The notes below the pieces were generated by a model that saw only the letters and a program-made list of their open reading frames with translations, made no database searches and was not told the DNA's origin. From Polytrichum commune (taxonomy: Eukaryota > Streptophyta > Polytrichopsida > Polytrichales > Polytrichaceae), in NCBI GenBank assembly GCA_950295325.1, contig OX485806.1, forward strand, positions 20,646,001 through 20,710,000: a stretch of 64,000 nt of DNA, written 5' to 3'. Positions 36,084 through 45,419 of this stretch are shown here, in pieces (the stretch's first letter is position 1; each line of letters begins with the position of its first letter). The position numbers were made by a program, and so were the translations under genes.

Positions 36084-36956
36084 TAAGGGTACGTTTACAC
36101 CATGGACCATGAAGTCATCCTAGGGCCCTGTAAAATTTGTGATTGGCTATTGAACTCGTCCCGGGGCCACTTCGGTTTACACCAAGGACGAAAATGTCAG
36201 AGTGACCATGGAGGTCGAGGTCCCCAAAAGACATATTTTAAGGCCTATATAATCCATTGACATGGTCCAATGGGTTTTATGGTGAGAAAGGCAAAAGAGG
36301 TTGTTTGGTAGAAAAAGGCAAGGGCCCATGGCAAAGAAATGTTGTTATAACATATTTTTAATGAATTTTTTTGGGGGGCTTTAGATACAACTCTTCCCGC
36401 TAGGTAAGGGTCATGAGGCACACATTTCAAAATTTGTGTACTGTAATGAATCTTGAGAAGCAAGTTTGCCCTCTATGTGCCTTGATCATATCATAGCCCA
36501 TGAGACATACCATTTCTTTCCTGCCCTACCCCTTGAACCGGCTCCCACCTGTTTCACCAAACAATGTGGGACAATATTTCTAGAGAATGTATTCCCACAA
36601 TCATCCCCAAAGTGATGATAACATTTATTTATTGCCCATTGAATTAAAAAGTGGCACTATGGTGCAAATGTGCCATTTAAGTATGATCTTGAAACTTGAC
36701 CATGTGAAGAAGAATGGATTTTCAACAATTCTAGTTGCAAGAGGAGTGAAGAGTTACGACTCCTTGATTAGCTGGTCTTGTTATAATCAATCTGCAATGG
36801 CAACTTAATAAAACAATCTACTTTCTCGTGTAACCTTATGGATTGTGGGCAAAAAATGTGTTGTATGAGTCTCTCGTGCCTAACTTTCTGACACATAGAT
36901 ACTTTTACACTACAAAACCCTGATAATTTTGGTCACTATTGGTCTAAAGCAATTAG

Positions 36957-37319
36957 GCACCACGGGCCTTGGCTTGGTGGTTAGGGCTCATGACCCCCAA
37001 TGAGGAGGTTGTGGGTTCTACTCCCCATGCCGGCGTGGTGCTCTCCACCTTAGTCCACCCAACTACGGTGGGGGGTCCTTGGACCTTGTTGTATGGGTAC
37101 CTCAAAGCCCTTTGGGGGGATACCATGTCCGGTATCTTCAAGGCACTAGTGGCTAGCTAGGAACTAGTATAGTGTGTCACTATAGTGCCCATCCTCGAAA
37201 GGGGAGAGTAGTATTGCCCCAATGTCCCCTTGTCCGGTGGGCATCGGGTCATTGACATTATGAACAAACACTTTATTCACACTGGCCCCTTCAAAGGGAC
37301 CGGAGTTTCTATCTATCTA
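36957..37319 (+). mobile_element. tRNA-derived SINE nested in the Harbinger element
   Basis: A box A-like TGGCTTGGTGG (36970-36980) and box B-like GGTTCTACTCC (37014-37024) occur at tRNA-like spacing. The 363-bp body ends in a CTAT tetranucleotide tail. A 12-bp direct repeat, TCTAAAGCAATT, flanks it at 36945-36956 and 37320-37331, the mark of LINE-mediated insertion. The region before the tail (TTTATTCACACTGGCCCC...CCGGAGTTT) recurs at 52899-52935. The start of the 12-bp repeat overlaps the tail type (CTAT), so the exact end may shift by a few bases. Confidence 0.8.
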
Positions 37320-37639
37320 TCTAAAGCAATTCACTTTTTTCCTTGCTATTGTCGCATAAGGAAAGTAGAATCATGTCGAATTCTTGTAATTCTTGTTCTT
37401 GAAGATCAAGAAGAGCAACTTCTTATAATTGTCTAAACCTCAATATATTCAATTGTTAACAAATATGTTGGCAAAAATCATTTTAGACAAAATTTTAAAT
37501 TCTTTTCATTTTTGAATTGTTGTGGCTTGTGGCCGGTTGTTCACGTAAGGTTGAGGTAGGCATACTCAAATCCAACACTTGACATTGTGTGTAACTGTCA
37601 TATATTTGAAGGCCCAAATGTATGACCATTGTACATAGT

Positions 37640-38455
37640 GTTGGTTTTAGTTTTCATGTTGGTCAATGCTAGGGGTCAAAACCCTTAATGTCATATGCCA
37701 AAGTGTTTAAATGTTGCAAAAAAATATGGATTTTCAAGTAGAAATTAATGCCACAATAATGACACTTAGAATTGTTGAATGAAAAGACTTCCTACAATAA
37801 TGGTCTTCTCCGCCATCTACCGGAGCTAAGACATAAATATGTGACCCGTCTATTACCCCTATGATGTAAGATAAATCATGCAACTGCTCAAACCTTGAAG
37901 TTAAAATTCTAAACTACGATTCGCTTGGGGTTTGCACAAAAATTGGTTGAAAATATTTCCTAACAGCTCTACAAAACTTCCTTATTATTTTTGACAATGT
38001 ATTCTTATGGACTCCATACAAATGTCATATGCTTTGTAATCCATCACCGTTACACAACCTATGCAACGACATTACTACCCTCGCTTGCACCAACAAAGTA
38101 ACCCTAAAATGGGTATCCCCTTTCTTCAAAAAAGGGCCCAACCTCTCACACAAAAATCTGAATGTAATGTATTTCACTTGAGTTTGTTTTCTAAATTCTT
38201 TCTCCATCCACAAACTCAACAACAAGCGGCCTACAAATCTGTACATCTATTCTTGACTTCATATGCTCTTATCTCTATGTCCCATCCTCCCATAAACCAA
38301 GCTTAAAATTGTAAACTTCTTCTATTCTCCTTGCAAAAGCAATATTTGAATATCCACAACATGCTTCACAAGCATGTACAAAAACATGTATAATCCTAAG
38401 AGCAAAATAAGTCTCCTCCTCTCCTCCATTGCAACCATGCTTGTTGAAATTCATG
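37640..38455 (-). pseudogene. PIF/Harbinger transposase (DDE_Tnp_4 type), decayed
   Basis: A single minus-strand frame from about 38246 down to 37640 reads FRFLCERLGPFLKKGDTHFR, VVMSLHRLCNGDGLQSI, a stop, then LYGVHKNTLSKIIRKFCRAV, another stop, then IIGVIDGSHIYVLAP (37840-37854 encodes IDGSH) and RKSFHSTILS. These are the helical N-terminal region and the first catalytic-Asp block (IDGSH) of Harbinger transposases. At the place where the second Asp block (HD.RVL) is expected, the frame reads HMTLRVL. At least four in-frame stops kill it. Upstream, 38275-38455 (NKHGCNGGEEETYFALRII) may be the N terminus in another frame. Confidence 0.75.
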
Positions 38456-38976
38456 GTGAAAACAAGCGATAACAAGAAGTGAAGACAAGTAAAGCCAAGA
38501 AAAGACAAGATAATGGTCAAACTTGGATTTTTTTCAAAACTCCCCTTTTTCAAAAATCTCAGCACATTCATTTTTTGGTGCATGGTCATTCCTCTCGATC
38601 CACATTCAATTTGTAAATTGTTTTTTTTTTAAAAGAAATTGGACCATTATAAAAGGCCATCTTCCATGGTCCGACTTTATGATCCGTGATGTAAACTGGC
38701 CCTAAGTAAGCTTAGCATGCACCTTTGGCTTCCAGTACACAATTTCACTTGCATACAAGACGTAAGTATGAAACAATGTCTGGGATGCCACCTGCAAGTT
38801 CAGCAAAATCAATATTAGGGTTAGGTTGCTCAACTAAAATATTCAAAATTCAACCCTAAACCTTCCCACCGCTTTGAAATTTTAACCATTAACAATGGGT
38901 TAGGGTTAGGCTTGTTCAACTATGTCGTTCAGTATACATCCATGGACGCAAAAGTGCAAGAAACAAGCCTGGAACA

Positions 38977-39143
38977 GTTGTGATGTTAGGGTTAGATGTT
39001 ACTGTTCGCATTGAACTTTACTTAGTCACTGTTATAGTTACTTGGGTTCTTGAGTCTCAAAGGTTCCAGATTGTTGTGTTCCCGTCAGGGGTTTCTTGTA
39101 AATGGTTAATCGCGGTCAATGCTTATGAGTTATTTTGTGATCA
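38977..39143 (+). repeat. 5' LTR segment of the copia element
   Basis: Aligned with 45198-45359 through GTTGTGAT(G/A)TTAGGGT, GCATTGAACTTTAC, ACTTGGGTTCTTGA, GTTGTGTTCCC and CAGGGGTTTCTTGTAA, ending TTGTGATCA. Substitutions and small indels indicate an old insertion. The outer 5' boundary is uncertain. No target duplication and no canonical primer-binding site was recognised. Confidence 0.7.
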
Positions 39144-39542
39144 GTAAGTGTGTGTGTAGTTAGTTGGTGCTGGAACACTGATAATTACTCAAGAATGTAT
39201 TTACATTGATATTCAAGCAGTGGCAGCTCACCGAAGCGTGAGTATATGAGCAGTATTGTTGTAAGTATGAATGACTGGGTACGTTTGATTGTGAAAGTGG
39301 TTCTGCAGAGGTGTTTAAGATGAATGTGTTCAGTGACAGTAAGAAATAGTAGTTTACAATAGGTTATGGGCCCACATCTATGTCTCCGACAGAACTGCAA
39401 GTAGTGGTCTAAGTAGTAGCTGTAACGAGGTGTTTCGGCAGGAATTGTGAGTGTGTTTCGGTAGTGTGGGAGCAAACACGGAAGCGTGGTGAATTGATGC
39501 GTGATAAGCAATCATGTCAGATTTGAAAAGTTTGGGTTGTAA

Positions 39543-40060
39543 ATGAATGCTGCATTACGAGGTGCTGAGTTGCAAGCTATCATTGATGGCATGGACGTGT
39601 CAACAAATGCCTATTTTAACATGACACCGTATAGGGATTCTCAAGTTTCAGCCACTTTCAGAAGGGCTCTGGCCGATTCATGCTGTCGCTGGCCAATCCA
39701 CTTGGATTTGTGGCACAGGCGAAGTGTATATTCTGATGTTTGTCCATGGGCAGTGGGAACCAGGGTTGCTCCATAATGTGTTATATACATGCCGTCTTTT
39801 CGGCATTACCTTTTTTCTACTGCATCGGCAGCTCAACATGACATAGAGACACGTACTCTACACCAAAACTGGTTGCCAACTCATTCATCATGGTGAACCT
39901 GTTATGGAGGGGGTATCGTCTCAAATTAGCATCAAAGTGGCGAAGCCTGTGGCTCAGGCACTTTGAGGGACGGTAATCAAACTATGGAGCTGTGGCATAA
40001 CAGACAGATTATATCACTTGCATCCTCAGATAATCCTTCAAATGGATCGTTTTCAAACGG
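39543..40060 (+). pseudogene. Copia protease / GAG-pre-integrase region, decayed
   Basis: Frame-shifted pieces correspond to the region just before integrase. Recognisable is LRDGNQTMELWHNRQ (about 39961-40005), resembling the LWH motif of GAG-pre-integrase domains. Stops prevent function. Confidence 0.45.
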
Positions 40061-40990
40061 TTCTTGGCCCTTCAGCTCACAGATCGTGCTGCCCCTGAGT
40101 TTTGTGATAGTTGTACCTCAGGAAAATTACATCGCAGACATTTTCCTGTTCATGATGAGCGTATTCAGGCGTCAGCTCCGGGTGTCAAGTTTCATGGCGA
40201 TATTTGTGGACCTATGCAGGTTGCTTCTCTTGGTGGAGCCCGGTATTATGTCGTATATCAGATTATCATTCAGGTTTTCCGTCTGTGTTCTGCATTGCAC
40301 AGAAGTCGGAGGCTCTTTCTTGTTTCATGGAAAGCGGTACATGCAGTTCGTCGTCAGCTCTCTACTGCAGTTACCACTCTTCGCACTAATCGAGGTGGTG
40401 ACTTCAAGAGCCATGATTTTGCTGATTACTGCTTGGCGAAGGGAATTCATCAAGAATTCCCAGCTCCCCATTGTCCGGAGCAGAACGGGGTGAGTGAGCG
40501 GGATAACAGGACTTTTGTCGAAGCTGTTCGGTCCATGTTGCATCACAGCGGTTTGCCTCTGCAAATTTGGGCGGAAGCCACTTATACTGCCATGTATGTT
40601 CTTAACAGAAGAGGCACGTGACTCATGCTGCTCGTACTCCTTTTGAACTGTGGTATGGTTGAAGCCTTCGCTTGAGCATGTGAAGGCTATCGGTTGTGCT
40701 GCTTTTGCTCATGTTCCTAAAGCCCTCCGTCAGAAATTAGACTCTAAGAGCCAAACCATGCTATTTTCTGGGGTACTGTGATGAGTCCAAGGCGTGTCGA
40801 TGGTGGTCGGAAAACACCAAGAAAGTGGTAATCAGCAGGGATGTTGTATTTGATGAGCGGCGTGTTCCTCGATCTCTTCGCCAGATTGCCATCCCGAAAC
40901 TGCCCTCGCCTTCATCACCCAATACTCTTTTCCCTGGTGATTTTGCTCCCTCATCAGTCTCGGCTACCTTAAACTCCTCCTGTGAGTTCT
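40060..40990 (+). pseudogene. Copia integrase remnant
   Basis: Contains the zinc-finger half CDSCTSGKLHRRHF, then the core: HGDICGPM (first catalytic Asp), LRTNRGGDF (second Asp) and PEQNGVSERDNRT (catalytic Glu) near 40193-40510, giving a D-D-E pattern. It is followed by the C-terminal block HVKAIGCAAFAHVPKA. A frameshift lies between the first and second Asp blocks near 40250-40340, and stops occur after 40620, so the protein is not made. Confidence 0.75.
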
Positions 40991-41209
40991 TCATCTAATT
41001 CTTCTTTCGTTTGCTGTTACTCCGGTTTCTTCGTCCTTTTCAGAGAGAGTGTCGCTTCTCCCGAGTCTTTCATTGGTTTCTCCGTCTCTTCCGTTGGTTT
41101 CTACTTGCCATCAAGATGTTGATGGCACTTCTGTTAGCTCCTCTGCAGATCGTGATCTTCTTCCCTGTGCTCTTAATCAAGCCTCTTCTCTTCCATCTTC
41201 ACCGCCCCG

Positions 41210-42201
41210 GGGGTGCACATTTAATGAAAAACCAAGAACCAACATAGTATAGAGTATGTTGGTTTTATAGAGATCCAATTGACTTTACTAATTAAGTTGC
41301 TCATTTTGCTGATTACTATAAAACCAACATACTCTATACTTAATTGTAACTCTTAGGCATCTAAGTCTACAATATATGTCATACAAGGCTAATGCAATTA
41401 ATGTTTCAAAAATTCAATAAGATTATAGGATTTTTTTTCATGAAGTGATTAGTTAGATCGTAAGTCCACTTGTTGTTGAAGATTGGCCTTATTGATACCA
41501 ACATAAGTCAATGTCAATGTTTGATGGACGGTCCATCACGTCATTTGGATCCTTGTACTCCATCCAAGGAATACCAAATTTTCTATGCATCTTATAAACC
41601 CTCTCAACAAAATAAACCTTAACTGGGGCTAATTTCTTTGGTCTACCACATTTTTGGCAATTCTAGCTTCATGTGTGTTCTTGACTTGACTCTTCTTGCA
41701 TGCATCTTGTAATTTTGATCGCAATCAAAACTCGCAAGTATCTTGAACAAATAGAAACTACTTGGCCCATTTCATTCCACTTGTTAATTAGTCTTTACTT
41801 GCAATTACTATGCACTACTTGCATCAATCATCCGCATTCCCTTTGATCAGCCTCCACAAAGAAGTGCAACCCATTCCTTTTATGACCCTAAGCAAGAAGT
41901 GGCCCCATTCTCAACTCAATGACCCCTTCCAAAACCCTAATATTGCCTCTTCCATACATGCATGGATGAGATAAGGAAATGATAGATTTACACATCCTAT
42001 TGTCATCCAATGTGAAATGCTCCACCCCATAAAGCCTAGTGACACTACCATACAAATACAAATGTTGTATATATTCTAGAGGTCCTTCATACATGTACAT
42101 AATTACGAGCTACAAATTGTGCAGCAACATATGTATATGTAGTATGGCAAAGTTCAAATTAATTCTCATGTATACTCATATGTGTTATGAAAGGTGCACC
42201 C
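41210..42201. mobile_element. Nested DNA element with GGGGTGCAC... ends, copy 1
   Basis: Starts GGGGTGCACATTT and ends AAAGGTGCACCC (inverted). It shares its body with 43049-43902: CATCTAAGTCTACAA, ATATGTCATA, CATGGATGAGATAAGGAAAT and CATGTATACTCATATGTGTT. About 990 bp and non-coding. An internal perfect 25-bp inverted repeat lies at 41246-41270 and 41316-41340. The target duplication could not be fixed. Confidence 0.65.
41246..41340. repeat. Perfect 25-bp inverted repeat
   Basis: 41246-41270 (AGTATAGAGTATGTTGG...) and 41316-41340 are exact reverse complements with a 45-nt loop. The stem is absent from the sister element at 43049-43902, so it was gained here or lost there. Confidence 0.8.
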
Positions 42202-42484
42202 TTGTGCATCACCGACATCGTCCTCGTTCATCTCTCAACCTTCCTCCTCCTTTCTCTCGACTCTTGTTTTGAGTCACCTTCTTCCCAGGCTATTTTTGTA
42301 TATCAACCTGCAGCTCATACGCCTGAGAAGTTGAGTGGCACTAGATAACTTGCCTGATTTGCATCAGGTTCAGGAGATGGCTCAGCTTGCAATTAATGAT
42401 TCTTCTTCTTCTTCTTCTTTTCCAGATCAATATCAGATATTGGACGACTTTGATGGCATTGATTCACAGGAGCTTCCTGCACAT

Positions 42485-42711
42485 CAATGATTGGGGAGAA
42501 CCGGCAGTTAGTTACAGATGAACCGGTTGAGTTTGAGAAATAACCAGTTGAAGTTCAAGACTGCAGGAGAATTACCGATCATTTGAGGAATTTATAATAG
42601 AGTATACCTCAAATTAATACACAAAGACCGAAAGATGTCAACATGTAACCGGTTGGACTTGCAAACACGAGGATCTCAACTGATTATGCCCGAAAATCTC
42701 CCCAATCACTG
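42485..42711 (+). mobile_element. hAT-like non-coding element with 8-bp target duplication
   Basis: Starts CAATGATTGGGGAGA and ends TCTCCCCAATCACTG (inverted, ends near-matching CARTGATTGGGGA). It is flanked by the exact 8-bp repeat CTGCACAT at 42477-42484 and 42712-42719. An 8-bp duplication with a CARTG start is characteristic of hAT MITEs (family knowledge). It is inserted in the copia element between integrase and reverse transcriptase. Related copies are at 20398-20720 and 32385-32641. Confidence 0.75.
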
Positions 42712-42732
42712 CTGCACATTACCTAAAATACC

Positions 42733-43048
42733 TTGAAGAATAGGATGTTGCTGTTGCTAGTTTTGGTTCTTTTTCCAGATGATCCTCTTGATTCCCGGCA
42801 GGCTGTTCAATTTCAAAGCTTACACAAGGAGCACTGGTTGGATGTGATGCAGTTCGAATTTCACTCCCTTCTCCAGAACCGGACTTGGAATTGTGCCGAT
42901 TGTTCCTCTGGGTTGACACCCAGTTCACAGCAAATGGGTCTTTAAAATTCAACGGAACTCTGATGGTACCACGCAATGAATTGGATACACATAAACATTC
43001 TTCCCAGTGGTCAAATTCGACTCTATTCATACCTGCCTTAGTCCTTGT
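42733..43048 (+). pseudogene. Copia reverse transcriptase, N-terminal piece
   Basis: Reads DPLDSRQAVQF, then HWLDVMQFEFHSLLQNRTW, the conserved start of copia RT ('W..AM..E...L..N.TW'). A frame change after it leads into K-rich 'KIQRN'-like sequence. The piece is cut by the insertion 43049-43902. Confidence 0.7.
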
Positions 43049-43902
43049 GGGGTGTACCTTTCATTAAAAATCAAGAATCACATGCTTTTGCAACATACTC
43101 GAAAATTCCCTTGTATACAAGTTTTTTTTTTGTATATTCAAGCAGTATATGTACGATTTCAATGATACAAATACAAGTGACAATATGTATACATAAGATT
43201 AGTTATATTCATATATAGGCAATAAGGTAAGCATATAGATATATGTTTGAATAACAACCAATCCCTATCATGTGTAAAATGCAAAACCCTCGCATTCATC
43301 TTAAAGTCGTTGAAGATTTTTTTTCATCCCCCGGGTGTAACTCATAAACATCTAAGTCTACAACATATGTCATAGTAGCTAATGTGATTATTGTTTCTAA
43401 ATCTATCATCAAATGATCGGTAAGATTGTAAGTCCACACATTGTTGGCTCCTTTTTTTATACCACCGTGAACCAATCTCCATGCTTGATCCTAGAACTTG
43501 CAATAATTGCAATTCCTAAAACGCTTGATCCAAATTGTTGCACACATCAAAGGTTTACTAATGATATGAAAACAATTGAGAGAAACCCACATGGGAATCA
43601 ACACCTTTGCAATTTTGATGCCACCCATGATCTAAAAAAGGCATCGCCTCTTCATACATACATGGATGAGATAAGGAAATGAGAAAATCATTCATCCTAG
43701 TTGCATCCAATACCCAATACTTATCCCATAAAGTCTAGTGACCCTAGCATACAAGTACAAATGTTATTTGTTTTCTAAAAGTCCTCCATACATGTACATA
43801 ACTATGAGTCTCAATTTGTGTAGCATGTGTGTATGTAGTACAAAATTAATACCATTTTTGTGCACTCATGTATACTCATATGTGTTCTAAAAGGTGTACC
43901 CC
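43049..43902. mobile_element. Nested DNA element with GGGGTGTAC... ends, copy 2
   Basis: Starts GGGGTGTACCTTT and ends with the exact inverse AAAGGTGTACCCC (13-bp perfect TIR). It is 854 bp, non-coding, and in the same orientation as the sister copy 41210-42201. It interrupts the copia RT domain, and RT sequence resumes immediately after it. No clear target duplication. Confidence 0.7.
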
Positions 43903-44340
43903 TGGGGCCTCAGTGTTGTTGCAGGGAAGGATCTTGATACCCTACAATTTGAAGTGAAGACTGCTTTCCTTCATGGCAACTTAAAGGAGGAAATCTACAT
44001 GGCCCAACCTCTAGGGTTTCGTGATCCTAAGTGGCCCCCTCGTGTTTGCCCTCTTCAAAAGAGTTTTTACGGCTTTAAATAGAGCAGCCGAGCTTTGGAA
44101 TAAGAAATTTCATGAGTTCTTGACTAAGTATCAACTTATTCCTAGCACAGCTGACATGTGTGTTTACTGCTCTTTTCTGAATAACGAGGTTCTGATCCTA
44201 ACTATTTACTTCGACGAAGGATTGGTATTCTATTCACCCGAAAGCAACATTATGGAAATATTGGGTTACATGGATGTCGCTTTCGAGAATACTAGAGGCA
44301 ACGTTGACTGCTATGTAGGTCTTTGCATTTCTCAAGATTG
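43903..44340 (+). pseudogene. Copia reverse transcriptase, catalytic half, mutated
   Basis: LSVVAGKDLDTLQFEVKTAF, then LHGNLKEEIYM, carries the first RT Asp region (with Glu-Val in place of Asp-Val at the usual FDVKTAFL site). The usual YVDD box is changed to YFDE (about 44207-44220). A stop after FYGFK separates the two halves. These changes indicate loss of activity. Confidence 0.75.
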
Positions 44341-44559
44341 ATCCACTCGTCATTTATTTTGGATTAGCACCATTACTTTCTTCGTATTCTTGCGAAGTAT
44401 GGTTTTTCTGAGTTTTTGCCTTCCTCTATTTCGGCAGATCCTCATGTGAGGTCATCCCTTCATAAGTTCATACAGCTATTGATGAACCTACTGACTGCAC
44501 ATTATCTTACAAAGCCATTACAGGAAGCCTCCGATTTGCATCAGTAGGCACTCGGTCAG

Positions 44560-45003
44560 ATATTTCTTACGCAGTGAGTGCTGCTGCTAAGTACAATGCT
44601 GCCCTGAAGCTTGTTCATTGCAATGTGGTCAAGACAATTCTTAAATACCCTGGTTTTGTTGTTTATCGGCACAAGTGCTCCCAATGTCCTCATTCTCTAT
44701 GCCGATGCTGACTATGCAATGGATTTGGACGATCAAAGGTCCAAGATCGATTTTGTTCTCTTCTTGAACAACACACCTGTGGCTTGGGTTCAAGAAAGCA
44801 ACTCTTCCACAACTGAAGCTGAGTATGTTTCCGCCGGGACAACGACAAAAGAGATTGTGTGGCTGCGGAGGCTATTGGACAAACTGGGCTGCCTTGATCA
44901 AGCCCCACAATCCTTTATTCAGAAAACCAGAGTGCAAACCATCTTGTTCATAACCCCGAGTATTGTCATAGAACCAAACATGTTGAGATACAGTATCATA
45001 TAG
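44560..45003 (+). pseudogene. Copia RNase H remnant
   Basis: YADADYAMDLDDQRS (around 44698-44742) and SSTTEAEYVSAG (around 44805-44838) are the first and later catalytic blocks of copia RNase H, and WLRRLLDKLG follows. It ends near the 3' LTR after a frame change. Confidence 0.75.
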
Positions 45004-45197
45004 TGCATGAGGCTCACAAGAATGATTTAATTCGATTGCAATAGCTACATACCCATGATCAGATCGCAAACATCTTCACCAAACCTCTCCCTGTGAACCA
45101 CCTTGCTTGACTTCGTGCTCTCTTGGGTGTTTCCGATTCCCTTGAAAGTGGGAGGATGTAGGATGCATGTGTTCAATGCCCCCAGTACCAAGTGAGT

Positions 45198-45359
45198 GTT
45201 GTGATATTAGGGTCAGATGTTACTGTTAGCATTGAACTTTACCAGCAGCTATAATACTTGGGTTCTTGATTCTTGGAGGTTCCAGAATGTTGTGTTCCCT
45301 CCAGGGGTTTCTTGTAAGTGGTTGATCGAGGTCACTGCTTATGCGTTATCTTGTGATCA
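45198..45359 (+). repeat. 3' LTR segment of the copia element
   Basis: Matches 38977-39143. The LTR proper may begin at 45157, a TG just after the polypurine tract. That outer part is not clearly matched at the 5' side, so the 5' LTR may be damaged. Confidence 0.7.
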
Positions 45360-45419
45360 GTGTGTGAGAGAAATATTTGCCACTAAGTACACACTTAAAC
45401 AAAACATGTGATGTGATGC

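Larger units (their letters stand above)
36087..38702 (-). mobile_element. PIF/Harbinger DNA transposon with decayed transposase
   Basis: The left TIR starts GGGTACGTTTACACCATGGA. The right TIR, inverted, starts GGGCCAGTTTACATCACGGA, and the match continues through CAT(G/A)AAGTC. TAA flanks both ends (36084-36086 and 38703-38705), the 3-bp target site expected of PIF/Harbinger elements. The minus strand carries a DDE_Tnp_4-type transposase remnant (37640-38455). A SINE is nested at 36957-37319. At 2.6 kb including the SINE it is close to full structure, but it is coding-dead. A second ORF (Myb-like), usual in this superfamily, was not recognised. Confidence 0.82.
38977..45359 (+). mobile_element. 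Ty1/copia LTR retrotransposon, dead, with three nested insertions
   Basis: Matching LTR segments occur at 38977-39143 and 45198-45359. Coding order is protease/pre-integrase, integrase, reverse transcriptase, RNase H, which is the copia order. A polypurine tract (GAAAGTGGGAGGA, 45144-45156) precedes the 3' LTR. Only about 400 bp separate the 5' LTR from pol-like sequence, so most or all of gag is missing. Insertions at 41210-42201, 42485-42711 and 43049-43902 break the element. Frameshifts and stops occur throughout. Confidence 0.8.

Noticed and set aside
36958-37030. Functional tRNA gene
   Set aside because: A and B boxes each deviate from the consensus, no acceptor-stem pairing was found, and the unit extends 363 bp with a tail and target duplication, as a SINE does.
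41210-43902. The two repeats as LTRs of one nested retrotransposon
   Set aside because: Each copy has its own complementary ends, and the sequence between them is the host copia element's own integrase-RT region, so they are separate DNA-element insertions.
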